A DNA stretch of 64,000 nt from Azadirachta indica (lineage: Eukaryota > Streptophyta > Magnoliopsida > Sapindales > Meliaceae): positions 8,233,269 through 8,297,268 of the forward strand of contig CM040440.1 of NCBI GenBank assembly GCA_022749755.1, written 5' to 3'. Both the position numbers and the translations under genes were made by a program. Each line of letters starts with the position of its first letter. Positions within the stretch are counted from its first letter, which is position 1. The notes beneath the pieces are model-generated. The model was not told the origin of the DNA. It was given only the letters and a program-made list of their open reading frames with translations, and made no database searches. Below are positions 22,207 through 33,873 of the stretch, in pieces.

Positions 22207-25200
22207 GAGAGGTTGATGACAATTGATTCTTATTAGAGATACAGTATACAAGACAGATTATGTTTTAGTTTATTTTTTTTGGGGAAGACAATGTGGTATT
22301 ATTTATTTATTATTATTTTTTACCTTTGGTTGTTTTTTTTGTCCACCCCTACACTTTTAGCAAGTTAAATTTTTTAAAAAGAGACAAACCAAGATAGGAA
22401 CATCTTTTTTTGTTTTTGTTTCTAATTTTTTATAAGATTATGCCTTTTGCCTTACTGTCTTTTAATTGTTATATATAACACTTTTCAATTATAGATAGGA
22501 ACATCATTTTCTTTTGCTTTTGTTTTTTAATTTTTATAAAATTATGCTTTTTACGTTACTGTTCTTTAGTTGTTAAATTTAATACGTTTCAATTATAATG
22601 TGGCGTGTTATAAGATTAAGACATACTTTAGAGTAATGACAAATATATTCCCTGATTTTATTTTTGTTTTTCCATGATTGGATGAGCTGTGCATGATAAA
22701 TCACAAGAATTTTGCTAAATGATAAAATAATATGCTAAAATGTATTATGCTTGTGTTTCTCTTCCCATTAATCATTTTCCTTCTTTATAAGGATACTAGG
22801 TCCTTTTCATTAAATTTTTGAGTCAGTCAAATATCTCGCAATGATAGCCCTAATTTTTTTCTTCTTCAACTATTGCAGCCTGATGAAAAGTGGGTAATGC
22901 ATTAGAGTTTGACAATGGAATGGAACTTGGTTGGAGCTTTGCATCCCTTGACTTCTTCGATGATTTGGATACATACACAAGTGTAAGGATTTCAATGTAT
23001 CCCTAAATCTCTATCCTCTTTTATATGTAACATAATATGTTATATATACATTTCCTAATCCATAATTAGGATTTCATTGTTTATACTTGAAAAGTATAAT
23101 GTTTTATTGTTATTGGCATAACACAATTTTTGTTGCTTGTTTGCCAGAGATTGGAGAATCCATTCATTTTAATCTTCGAGCATAAAATTCTTAATAAAAA
23201 TGTCATTGAGCAAGCAATTAAATCGACAAATTATGTAAGAGGATTTGTATACAAAAGTAAAAGTTGAATATTGTTTATTAACATGTTTAATTAATAATTT
23301 TTTTGTCAATTTCAGAAATGGCCATTACTGATTTTCGCTGAGAAAGCTAATTTGGAGCTTGCAAAATCTATTGCACGAGATGGAGAATCTCTAGGAATGC
23401 AGGTAATCGAAGTGTGTTTTGGAAAAATAGAAAAATACTAATTACAAGAGAGCATAATTCAGTTTGATATTTTAAGTAGTTAACTTTTAAAATAGGAAAG
23501 CAAACTGAACCAGTAAAGGATATTTAACCGATTTGTTTCGGTGTGATTTTCATTTTGTTTCAATTTAGTAGAAATTAAAAGTAAAACTTTTATGTTTATG
23601 TTTTAAATAATTGTGAATAGGAATATTTTAGGTTGATATTCACTAATAAGTAACTAATATTTATGTATCACTCTTAAAGTTTGAAATTTTATTACTACCA
23701 ACTTTCAGTTTCTTTTTTTTAAAACTATCTAAAACTAAAAGAAAACTATTTAAAATCAAATCAAAGCTATTTAAAATTAAATAAAATTGATAATTTACAT
23801 TGTTTGATTCTTTGGTTTTGTCCACCCTTAATATCAATGAGACTGAACATGGTAATACCTGAATTTCAAGCGTGAAGATGGCATGAAAATTTACTAATAT
23901 CAAATAAGATTGCATTATACATTTTAGCTAACAAAAAAAAAAAGGGCATGTTTAAAGTATCTTATGTCATTAATTATTAGTTTAATTTTACAAATGTTGT
24001 TTTATTTATCAATTAGTTATGTTCGATTCTTTATTTGGATCTAGGTTTATATCGTCAAACCTACGCTAAAAAGAGAAGATAATAACGCAATCTTGCATGA
24101 CCTTGCCGCTTTCACAGGAAGCCAGGTTGGTTAATTTGGTAATTTCTCATCTTACTTAATGTAATATATAAACTAACTATTTTAGTTAACTTTAGGTTGT
24201 AACTGAAGCGTCTGATATGAGCTCTATACCATCAATGCTTGGGTCTTGTCGGGAGGTGAGAAATTTAATGATCCATGGTGCTATAAATATGCAGTGATAT
24301 CTTTGTTGAAATATAAGTTTTATTTCCATTTTCATTCACCATTGCAGGTTAGAATAACAGGTTGTAATATGGCTGTCATTGGTGGCTCTGGTAGCCGGGA
24401 AGATATTGAGAAAAGATGTCAACAGGTAGGTTTGGTTGTTTAATTTTCAACGACTTTTCAAACTATTTGCTATTGTGTCTATTAATTAATTAATTATTTG
24501 ACATGTGTCCTTTATTTGTTGTCACAGTTGCTAACCACAATCAAATGTAGCAAATCAATATTTCAAATGAAGTTATTACAGGCGAGGCTTAAAGAACTTT
24601 CTCGTGGTGCGGCTATTTACAAGGTATAGTTGCTTGGAATTGATTAATTGTTTATGGTCCTACAGCAGCTGTTATATTTGATGAGGTTGTTTGATGTAAG
24701 GTTGGGGTCGTACGAACTATTGAAGAATCACTCAAAAATTATTTAAGAGCGTATAATTCTGCTTTTGCTGTCAGTGCTGCAACTAAACAAGGAATTATCC
24801 CTGGTGATTAATCAAGATATACATTTTATTTTTAGGATTCTGTTTGGTTCATTTTTGTTGAATTGCATTTTTGAACTATTGATTGAAGGTGGTGGGGTTG
24901 CACTTCTACATGCCTCCAAGGAATTGGACAAATTGCAAGTTGAAAACTCTGGTCAGAAGTATGGTGTTCAACTTTTCAACATGTCCTCAAGGTGTGTGTA
25001 GATGCATTTTTGTAGTCTTTTAATTTTCCAATTTAGGAGACAGTTTGCCAACAATTGGAGCTTGTATACTTGTAGATGCCTGTGTACTCAATTGCTTCCA
25101 TGGCGGGATTTGATGGCTTAGCTGTTGTTGAAAAGATATTAGATCAAGAAGATATTGATTTTAGATATGATCCAGGTAAAGGTAGGCTTGTTTCTTAAAT

Positions 25201-25521
25201 GAAGAAAAATAAGAAACAAAATTGGAGCGATATGTTAACTTTTTATGTTTCATCTAATAATTAAGAATTAATGCTTGTATAAGGTGAATACGTGCACGTG
25301 ATAAAGTCTGGAAATATGGATCCTTATTCATTAGTATCTAGGGAATTGTGCAATCTCGTAAGGTAACTTGTTTTAACCTCTTAATAAGAATTTGTTATAT
25401 GTTGTTAGTATTAAGTAGAATAATCTAATTAGTATTGCTATATATTTGTGATTTGTGCAGGAGGTTTTCTGGTGAAATGTGGAGTTGGTCACTGAGACTC
25501 CTGGAAAGCTCCAGCAATTGA

Positions 25522-26599
25522 ATTTGAAGGAGCACAGAAGCAAAAAAATTGAAATATGAATTAAATTGTTATAATTAAAAAAATATATTATAAAAAATAT
25601 TAAAATAGGGATTAAAGTGTTACACATAATGAAATTAAATAAAATAACATTAGAAGTCATGCATGTTATAAAAAATTAATAAAATAAGTGAAATAATTGC
25701 AAAATTATAATTCTAACCTTTTGTTGGATGGAAATATTTGGATCTTCAATAATATCTTTCATATACTTCATTACATAATACCCACACTCTGAATTTGTGG
25801 GTTGTTTAGGACACTACCAAAAATAAAAAAAAATATATAATAAAATCGAGTACATTTTAATTAACATAAAACAATGAAAAAAATTGTTCAAATAATAAAA
25901 ATCTAAATTATTTTCCTTCGGAAAGTCATATGAAGATGGTGTATATATATATAGCATATTAGCATATTAGCATATTAGTTAGTAAAAGTTATACTAGCAG
26001 ATCAATAACCAAATATATATATATATTGTGACAGTATAAATGTATTACTTATTATTTTTTTCTTTTTAATGTGTAAGTACTAATTTGATTGATATATGAA
26101 ACGAAAAGATTCAAAGTATGTACCAATTATAATTATATCATTCATTGGATTATTCTTAAAGATGATTTGAATGATTGATGGGTTACTTCAATTTTGGACC
26201 TAACTCTAGTTTTAAAGAATTCCTAGTTTTCAATTCCATTCATTTAATATTTCATGCTAATTTAAATTGATCAATAGTCAATAATTTTTTTTTGAGACAT
26301 TTGCAATAACCAATGATAGACCATTGTTTACCAACTGATATTTATGTTATTAATGTATATTTCCAATGTTGTCAAACATGTATGCCCTAAGAAAGTAAAT
26401 AAAATATTGGAGAAAATCAAAAGAATGATGGTATCTATGTAAATAAAGAAAAAGGATTGAAAATAGTTGATGGTTAATTTTTTATATCCCACTTTACTCA
26501 TACAAACATTAGAAAATGTTGGTACGTATAGTAGTAGGTTGTTGGCCCATAAAAAATATCCTACCCCAACCCCTCCCCTAGAAATAAAAAAAAAAAAAA
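25522..26599. other. AT-rich DNA downstream of HSP60 copy B
   Basis: The first 100 bases match the 3' flank of copies C and D with an internal deletion (after GAAGCAAA). The homology ends near 25620. An AGCATATT triplet repeat is at 25952-25977. No gene seen. Confidence 0.45.
25952..25977. repeat. AGCATATT tandem repeat
   Basis: Three units of AGCATATT plus AG. Confidence 0.85.
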
Positions 26600-27391
26600 G
26601 CAATTGTGCGCCTACGCGCGCAAGACAATATTCTGCGCGGCCGCGCCGCGCTTACTGTATTGCGCGAGAATGCCTGCACGAACATATTTATGCTACGCCT
26701 CCCCTCTTTTTGCCCCAATATAATCCCCTTTCTATTTGTTTCCAAATTTCCCTCTTCCTCTAACACAAACACCATCCCAAACACTCTCTCCTTTTCACTC
26801 TTCACCCAAATTCAGTTATTACACATTCAATCACCATCCCAAGTACCAAATTTGAAAATTATAAACTCATTCAACATATTTCCTTACTAAATTTAAACAC
26901 TCAATTACCTACAATCTCCCAACATAGCAAGAATTTGGAGAAGTGCAGTGAGAGTAAGGAATTCAATCCCAGCATTGCATTTTCACTCCAATTTCAAGTA
27001 AGTTCTTACTAGTGTAAAATTTATTCTTCCAATTGTATATTTATGAAGAAATGTTGAGGGTTGTAATGTTAATAGAAAATTGAAGTGTTTGGTTGTTGTG
27101 GAGAAATTAATATTTTGGAAGTGTTTGAGTTTTACATTGTAATTTTGGACTAAATTTGAAGGATTGAATTAGAAATTGAGTGGGTTAATAAAAGTGCACG
27201 CCAGTTGTTCGACAAAATGTTTCAGTGAACTTTGGCCTAGTAATCTTAAGTTTGATGGTTGGAAAATACTTAGAGGGTGCTTTAGGAGTAAAAGGAAGGT
27301 TGATTAAGTGGATTGAAGTGCTAAATAGGAGGTAGCAAAAGTGTGCATTCCAAGTGTTCGGTAATTTGCCTAAAAGAATATTTAGAACAAA

Positions 27392-28111
27392 ATGACACCA
27401 AAAAAGGGGAGTTCTTCACAAGTTTCATCAGTTTTTGACAAAAGGAAATTTGTTTCATGTGAAGCCGAACAAAAGTTTATTAAATTTCAACAAGATGCAA
27501 AAGCATTAGTGAGGGAACGAGCATTAAAATTGGGCTCAGAAGATGGAATGATTTTGCAATTTATCCAGGATCGGAAATGGGAATCGCTCACTGACTATCA
27601 TACTCAAGCAATAGTGCCATTAGTTAAGGAATTCTATGTTAATGCTTTAGTGAGCAGAGAGAATGAAAAAGTGTATGTTAGGGGCTAAAGGATTTTATTT
27701 AGTTCTGACGCCACTAACACCTTTTATGGCTTACCATCCATTGATGCAGATGAGGATTTGTATGATGCATTCAGGAGAGATGATGAAAACTACACTCAGA
27801 TTATTGAAGAATTATGTATTCTTGGAATACAATGGTTAAGAGGTCCTGATAGATACAGCAAATCTCTCACTTTCTCGGAAAATACGATCAATAGATACGC
27901 CAAGGCTTGGTATAAATTTATTTGCTCCAATCTCATGCCTACATCCCATCTCAAAGAAGTTATAGCAAAAAGAGCATCTCTGCTTTATTGTATTTGTTCT
28001 GAGATTACCATTGATATAAGGAAGGTAATACGAGACAGCTTGATTGCATCTATTGAAGCAAAAACAACGGGGGGACACACACACCCCTGTCTTATTACTA
28101 CCTTCTGCTAA
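27392..28111 (+). pseudogene. Putative plant transposon protein (Transposase_32-like), one nonsense codon
   Basis: Two segments, 27392-27688 and 27758-28111, lie in the same frame, interrupted by one TAA at 27686. Together they cover about 239 codons. Motifs: FIQDRKWESLTDYH, IVPLVKEFYVNALVSREN, KVYVRG, NTFYGLPSIDADEDLYDAF, AKAWYKFICSNLMPTSH and ALLYCIC-like ASLLYCICSEITIDI. This is the gag-like domain of plant non-autonomous LTR elements (PF20167 by memory); its biochemical role is unknown. A frameshift near 28090 separates it from the C-terminal part at 28316. Confidence 0.7.
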
Positions 28112-28315
28112 AAGAGAGAGGTAAGGGTAGAGGACACAGAGTATAAGGTAAATCCAGACTCTCTAATTGACGGGATGATAATTTACAAGTGCAACTGCTG
28201 GGCAGAAGGTGCATCCGTCTGATCGGGCTTAGGATTTATTATGGATGATGATAATCAAGTTCCACCACCATGAAAACCATTGCCTTGACTGAGAAAAGGC
28301 TTCCTTAATACAATT

Positions 28316-28662
28316 CCAGAGGCATACCGGTCAGCCTATGAAGAAAGATTGAGGCGTCAACAAAATCCTTATAAAGGCTTACCCAATCCCCCGTTTGTCC
28401 ATCAAAATAATGAAGTCGGGGCTTCCTCCTCACATCACGAAGATCTCATGCAATTAAGGATTGCCGATATGCATTAAAGAATTATTCAACAAGCGCGTGA
28501 GATTTCTAACATCTGGCAAGAGCAATCAAGGATGCATCAATATCAAGTGGACTGCTTCAACACTTTGGCTTTATATTTTCAGCAAATACATCCCGATGTT
28601 CAATTTCCACCACTTCCACAATTCCCGCCCACCCAAGCAGATAAAGATAACAATGCACAATG
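28316..28662 (+). pseudogene. C-terminal gag-like part of the same element
   Basis: Frame reads IPEAYRSAYEERLRRQQNPY, KGLPNPPFVHQ, then after one stop IIQQAREISNIWQEQSRMHQ and FPPLPQFPPTQADKD before a stop. Gln/Pro-rich tails like this follow the gag-like domain in this element group. Confidence 0.5.
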
Positions 28663-29010
28663 AAAGGCAAGATTCTTACATCTTACCTCTCAGGTAAGAT
28701 CTTTCTAATTTTCTCCTTTATTTTTCCATCTTTCAACATCAAGGACAATGTTTCCATTAAGTGTGGGGGAGGAATGAAAAGTAATTGTTTGTTGATCATA
28801 GTGAGTTACTACCAATCACACACATACATGAAAAAAAAATTACTATTTTGGTTCAAGTTTAACTTATCATGTTCTAGGAGTGTGTTTTATTTATTTATTT
28901 ATTTATTTTTGGTTAATATTATGTTTGCCTGTTTTTAGTCTTTTCTCTAATATCTATTTTTGTTGGTTTGATTTGCTTGAGGACAAGCAACATTCAAGTA
29001 TGGGGGTATT

Positions 29011-30060
29011 TGATAAATGCGTAAAAACACATACTTATCATTTACTCTTTAATTTGATTTGTTTGTTTAATCCTTTGCTTACATTAATATTTAATGTATT
29101 TTGGTTGTATTTTTTGCAGATTACGAGAATTGGCCATTGCGCCATTCATCTTACTCTTGGGCATCAAGTTTAAGTTTTTGGAGAGAACTAAGAGATAGAG
29201 AGAGAGGAGATTGGAAGAATTTTTGGGTATCAAGTTCAAGGTTTTGAAAATCAAGGCTCTCCTAATCTAGTTTTATCTCTTTCTCTTGTCTTTAAACCTT
29301 TGTTTTGAATTGAACAATAGTGAAGTTATTGTTTTTTATGTTGTCGATTGTTAAATTTTTTATTGTGGATTTTGAACTTTATCTGATGTGTAGTTAAACT
29401 TGTTTTCTAAAACAATGATCTAATCTATTTGAAGCATTCAATTTGTGTAATTGTGTTATTTGTTTTGATTTAATATTTAGTGTTGCGTATTCATTATGAT
29501 GATTAATGCGTTTTAATATTTGGTTAGTATTTGAATTATTTGTGGATTAATATGAACTGAGAAGTGATTATTCTCTAAATCAGGTAATGAATACCGTAAA
29601 TTACATGTTAGACAGAGATGTACTAATATGATTTACGTAATTAGTTAAGAATTATCACTGAATGTAAAGTACTTTCATTTAATTTAATTCACATAGAGAT
29701 ATAGTGAATTATTTAGGTGCAAAGTATATTCGACTGATCTCGAGAAAAACTGTCAAATAATTTAGGATAATTAACTAATAACATAGATATTAAATTAGAA
29801 TAACATTATCTGGAGAATTGGATGTGAATATATATAAAGAAATCATTAGCCCTAAATCTTTCCATCAGCTGTATTTATTTTAATTAAATTGCTCAATAGT
29901 TTATTTTACTTTATTTTGTTTTAATTTTTCTCAATTAAATTAATTCAATTTTTTCAGATAAATTCATTACTTAATTATCTTCGGTAATTAACAAATTAAC
30001 TTTTCTTATAGGAGCAACACTTTTTTATCACTGTATTACTTGTTTGCGACACATGCACTT
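29011..30060 (+). repeat. Probable 3' LTR
   Basis: Starts TGATAAATGC directly after a G-rich polypurine tract. Ends near GTTTGCGACACATGCACTTG. AT-rich, non-coding. Right boundary uncertain by tens of bases. Confidence 0.45.
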
Positions 30061-30127
30061 GTGTTCATAATTCATGCAATATATTTTAATTTTTTCTTTT
30101 TGGTTTTGAAATATTTATCTTTTTTAT

Positions 30128-30330
30128 TTTTTATTTTTTCTCTAATCGATAATTGAAGTTCATTAAGTGACAAGAAAAATAGTCAAATAATATAAAAATA
30201 ATTAAAAACAATGATATTTTTTTGTCTAAAATTTTCAACATATATTTTATTTTTTTCAGCAAATACCATCATTTTTAATTATTTTTATTTTGTTTGACAT
30301 TTTTTTTACATGTAGTGAATTTATGATTAT
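30128..30330. mobile_element. Foldback (MITE-like) element
   Basis: The left arm around 30150-30225 (TTCATTAAGTGACAAG, then AAAAATAATTAAAAACAATG) pairs imperfectly with the reverse complement of 30250-30330 (TTCACTACATGTAAAAAAAA, then AAAAATAATTAAAAATGATG). Arms are about 70-90 bases with a short loop. No open frame. No clear target duplication seen. Confidence 0.5.
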
Positions 30331-31019
30331 TTTTTAATATATTATTGTTGTTTTAATTATAGATTAGGGTAAAAATTCAAAAAAAATTGAATAAAAAAGT
30401 AGAAAGTGTCTAAATTTAAAAATCAAATAAGAAAAATGAAAATTTTAAAATAAAAAGTAAAAAGAAGAAAAATAAATTAAAGTTTTATTTTGTTAATTGA
30501 AAATAAATTATTTTCATGTAATTAATTTATTCATATAAAAAATTAATTAAAAATTATTAAAAAAGAGCATTTATGTCATTATATTATTTAAATAAAAGTT
30601 AAAGGTATTTTAGTTATTAAAGTAATCAATAAATAAGTAATTTTTTAAATTTTTATATATTTACTGATTAAAAAGTTTTTGACTGAATTAGTATTAAAAA
30701 AAAACCCAATCTCACATGGTATAGTAAACGAAGACAAGATTAAAAATTACTTTTTTTTAATTTTTAAATAGAAATCAATTAAATTAAAATTATTCTCTAA
30801 AAAGAAGAATATTTAAAATAATTTTTTATTAATTAAATAAAAATATATTTTATTATAAGTCTTCTAAATATGTATTTTAGAAAACGATTTGAAAATTATT
30901 TTTATTTTAAAAATCAAGAATAATTTTATTAAAACTATCATTTAAATATGTGAAAAAAGAAAACGATTTAAAAATTGTTTTTATATTTTTTTTAAAATAA
31001 AGATAAGTTTATTAAAACT
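30331..31019. other. AT-rich non-coding DNA
   Basis: Extremely AT-rich. The last part (30880 onward) already shows the AAACGATTTxAAAATT-type units that lead into the CACTA end. No gene. Confidence 0.4.
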
Positions 31020-31322
31020 TCTCTAAACACATATTTTAGAAGACGGTTTACAAAAATCGTTTTTATTTTTTAGAATTAAAGACGATTTTATTAAAACTGT
31101 TCTCTAAACATATATTTTAGAAGACGGTTTATAAAAACCATTTCTATTTTTTAAATTTAAAGTCGATTTCATTAAAACAGTTCTTGAAACATATATTTTA
31201 GAAAATAGTTTACAAAAACTGTTCTTATTTTTTAGAATTAAAAACAGTTTTTGAATAAACCGTCTTAAAAAATGAAAACCGTCTTCTATTTAGTGTGCTC
31301 TTTTAATTATTTTCTAGTAGTG
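31020..31322 (-). mobile_element. CACTA (En/Spm-type) transposon end with subterminal repeats
   Basis: Ends TTTTCTAGTAGTG, the inverted form of CACTACTAGAAAA, the standard CACTA terminus. Inside it the motif AAGACGGTTTACAAAAA recurs near 31040, 31120, 31200 (as AAAATAGTTTACAAAAA) and 31258-31290 in both orientations, as expected for subterminal transposase-binding repeats. The next base (31323) is inside an HSP60 intron. I did not find the other end. Confidence 0.6.
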
Positions 31323-32540
31323 CATGATTGAATGAGCTGTGCACGATAAATCACAAAAATTTTTGCTAAATGATAAAATAATATGCTAAAATGTATTATG
31401 CTTCTCTTTCTCTTCCCATTAATCATTTTCCTTCTTTATAAGGATATTAGGTCCTTTTCATTAAATGTTTGAGTCAGTCAAATATTTTGCAATTATAGCC
31501 CTTATTTTTTTCTTCTTCAACTATTGCAGCCTGATGAAAAAGTGGGTAATGCATTATAGTTTGACAATGGAATGGAACTTGCTTGGAGCTTTGTATGTCT
31601 TGACTTCTTCGATGATTTGGAAACATTAACAAGTGTAAGGATTTCCTAATCCATAATTAGGATTTCATTGTTTATAGTTGAAAAGTACAATGTTTTATTG
31701 TTATTGGTATAACACAATTTTTTGTTGCTTGTTTGCCAGAGATTGGAGAATCCATTCATTTTAATCCTCGAGCATAAAATTCTTAATAAAAATGTCGTTG
31801 AGCAAGCAATTAAATCGACAAATTATGTAAGAGGATTTGCATACAAAAGTAAAAGTTGAATATTGTTTATTAACATGTTTAATTAATAATTTTTATTTTT
31901 GAATTTCAGAAACGGCCATTATTGATTGTTGTAGAGAAAGCTAATTGGGAGCTTGCAAAATCTATTGCGCGAGATCGAGAATCTCTAGGAATTCAAGTAA
32001 TCGAAGTGTGTTTTCGAAAAATAGAAAAATACTAATTACAAGAGGGGCATAATTCAGTTTGATATTTTAAGTTAACTTTTAAAATAGGAAAGCAAACTGA
32101 ACTAGTAAAGGATATTTAACTGATTTGTTTTGGTGTTATTTTGGTTTTGTTTCATTTAGTAGAAATTAAAAGTAAAACTTTTATGTTCATATTTTAAATA
32201 ATTGTGAATAAGAATATTTTAGGTTGATATATTCACTAATAAGTAACTAGTATTTATGTATCACTCTTCAAGTCTGATTCTTTGGTTTTGTCCACCCTTA
32301 ATATCAATGAGATTGAACATCGTAATTTACATTTTTCTAGCTAGCCTCGAATGTCAAGCATGAAGATGGCATGAATATTTACTAATATCAAATGAGATTG
32401 CATGATAGATTTTAAGCTAACAAAAAAAATATTTACTAATATTTTGCATGATAGATTTGAAGGAGCACAGAAGCAAACGAGCTCACTATTGGTTTTACGA
32501 AGCAACGGCATGTATATGTAGAGACTAATTTATGTCGTTG
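31323..32540 (+). pseudogene. HSP60: HSP60-like chaperonin pseudogene, copy C (middle exons and tail)
   Basis: Exons present: about 31530-31634 (PDEKVGNAL followed by TAG, then MELAWSF), 31740-31828 (NPFILILEHKILNKNVVEQA) and 31911-31996 (RPLLIVVEKANWELAKSIAR). About 140 bases are missing at 32267 and everything between the matches of 49830 and 51400 is missing at about 32430, so exons 10 to 16 are gone. A short 3' UTR follows. The 5' end is cut by the CACTA end. No product is possible. Confidence 0.8.
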
Positions 32541-33821
32541 GCATATGGGAGTGTAACTTATTGTTTAAATTTTTTAATAATAATTATTTTTGATTACAAT
32601 GATAAATTAAAAAAATAATTTTTATTTAGTCCTTGGTATATTGTAAAAAAATTGAAATATGAATTAAATTGTTATAATTAAAAAAATATATTATTAAAAT
32701 AAGGATTAAAGCGTATAACTAAACAAAAAAAAGTATTATCTTATTTTAATGATTTGTAAAAATTTAGTGTTAGTTTAGTACTTTGTATTGCATTTTTTGT
32801 TCAAATTAGAGGAATATTTAGTTTTTCTTGACTCCCATATATTTGAGATAATTGTGTCCCTACATATGAAATATTCTATCATGCTGGGATAAAGAATCTC
32901 AATATTAATAACCCATTTATTTTAACCTTCAAATTTAAAAGAAAAATATGTACCATTAATTTATATTATAATAATTAAGTTACTAATTAGATAGCATGTA
33001 AAATTTATCAATTATTCATATTAAAAGTTATTTTTCTTAATTTTTTATTTTTTAATATATTAAAATTATTTTATTATAATTTATTTTTGAAAATACATTC
33101 GAAATACAAATTCATATATTATAATTGAAATTTAATGTTAAACAATGTGTTGTGCATACTAAGAATAATTTATTTTATTTAAGAATTATCAAAACACATA
33201 TTTTTTCTTTATTTTTTAAAAAATTATTAAAGCTCAAACATCAATATTAAAAAGTAAGAAACATCTCATCCATTACTTATGATAATGGTATTTATATGAA
33301 TTGACAAAAAACATATGTTAATTTGAAAGTATAAACGTTATTATAACAGTTAATAATAAATAGTATAATAAAATAATTCTATAACTAATAACACATTAAT
33401 AGAAAAAGAAATGAAAATATCTGTAAACCGATAAATTGTGAGTGAAATATATACATGCGATTGTACAAATATAAATAGAGAATTTTGAAAAGAAAAATTA
33501 GAAAAATAAAATGTAAATTAATCTAATTTTGTGAAATCGATATCAATTGTGATGAATCCAAAATTTAAGAAATCACATGCAATGCAAATTTAATTTCGTG
33601 TAATAAGGATGCTATTATTACTGATACTTTATTTAATGGCATGCAACCAAACAAAAAAGTAAAGAATGAGAAAAAAAAATTGATTAGTAGGGAAGTAAAA
33701 CAAAATTATTTAAACAATTGAAATAAATTAAAAACATCAACAATCATATTTTTTTCTTTTGATCATAAGCATATGTTTAGAAAAAAAAAACATATATTTA
33801 TGTGTTACATATACTTTATTG

Positions 33822-33873
<52 letters not shown>

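Larger units (their letters stand above)
20777..25521 (+). pseudogene. HSP60: HSP60-like chaperonin pseudogene, copy B (near full length)
   Basis: About 17 exons align in order with plant mitochondrial HSP60. They start with a presequence (MLLASSLASRF, ITLNLTASI, VARGFGGSGNSAAQ). Next come FKYAPVVCRALYQEGYKALF, TTVSDRRIAELIAEGLEKVG, NPFILIFEHKILNKN, WPLLIFAEKANLELAKSIAR, REDNNAILHDLAAFTGSQ, MAVIGGSGSREDIEKRC, GGGVALLHASKELDKL and VYSIASMAGFDGLAVVEKIL. The last exon ends in ESSSN before TGA at 25519. The ATP-site motifs of the family (MGPKGRNV and GDGTTT) are not present where expected, so even the ancestor may not have been an ATPase. Breaks: an 18-G run in exon 5 shifts frame, and one A is lost in the PDEKVGNAL exon. 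Closest to D. Confidence 0.85.
26600..30060 (+). mobile_element. Non-autonomous LTR-type element with 'putative plant transposon protein' gag-like gene
   Basis: A GC-rich, CpG-dense leader (26600-26700) and pyrimidine-rich leader precede a gag-like gene (27392-28662). Two purine-rich tracts follow (GTGTGGGGGAGG at about 28762 and AAGTATGGGGGTA at 28996-29008). The sequence after the second, TGATAAATGCGTAAAAAC at 29011, has the usual start of plant LTRs of this group, and the run ending near 30050 (GCGACACATGCACTTG) resembles their usual end. No polymerase genes are present. I could not find a matching left LTR, so the left boundary is approximate. Confidence 0.55.

Noticed and set aside
22010..22207. 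ORF with a run of tyrosines
   Set aside because: The Tyr run is translation of a (TTA)n microsatellite inside an HSP60 intron.
25812..25830. CACTACCAAAAATAAAA as the left end of the CACTA element that ends at 31322
   Set aside because: The match to the right terminus is short, there are no subterminal repeats beside it, and the flanking bases do not agree as a target duplication.
26328..26805. Minus-strand ORFs near the CpG-rich patch
   Set aside because: Low-complexity, overlap an A-run and leader sequence, no domain.
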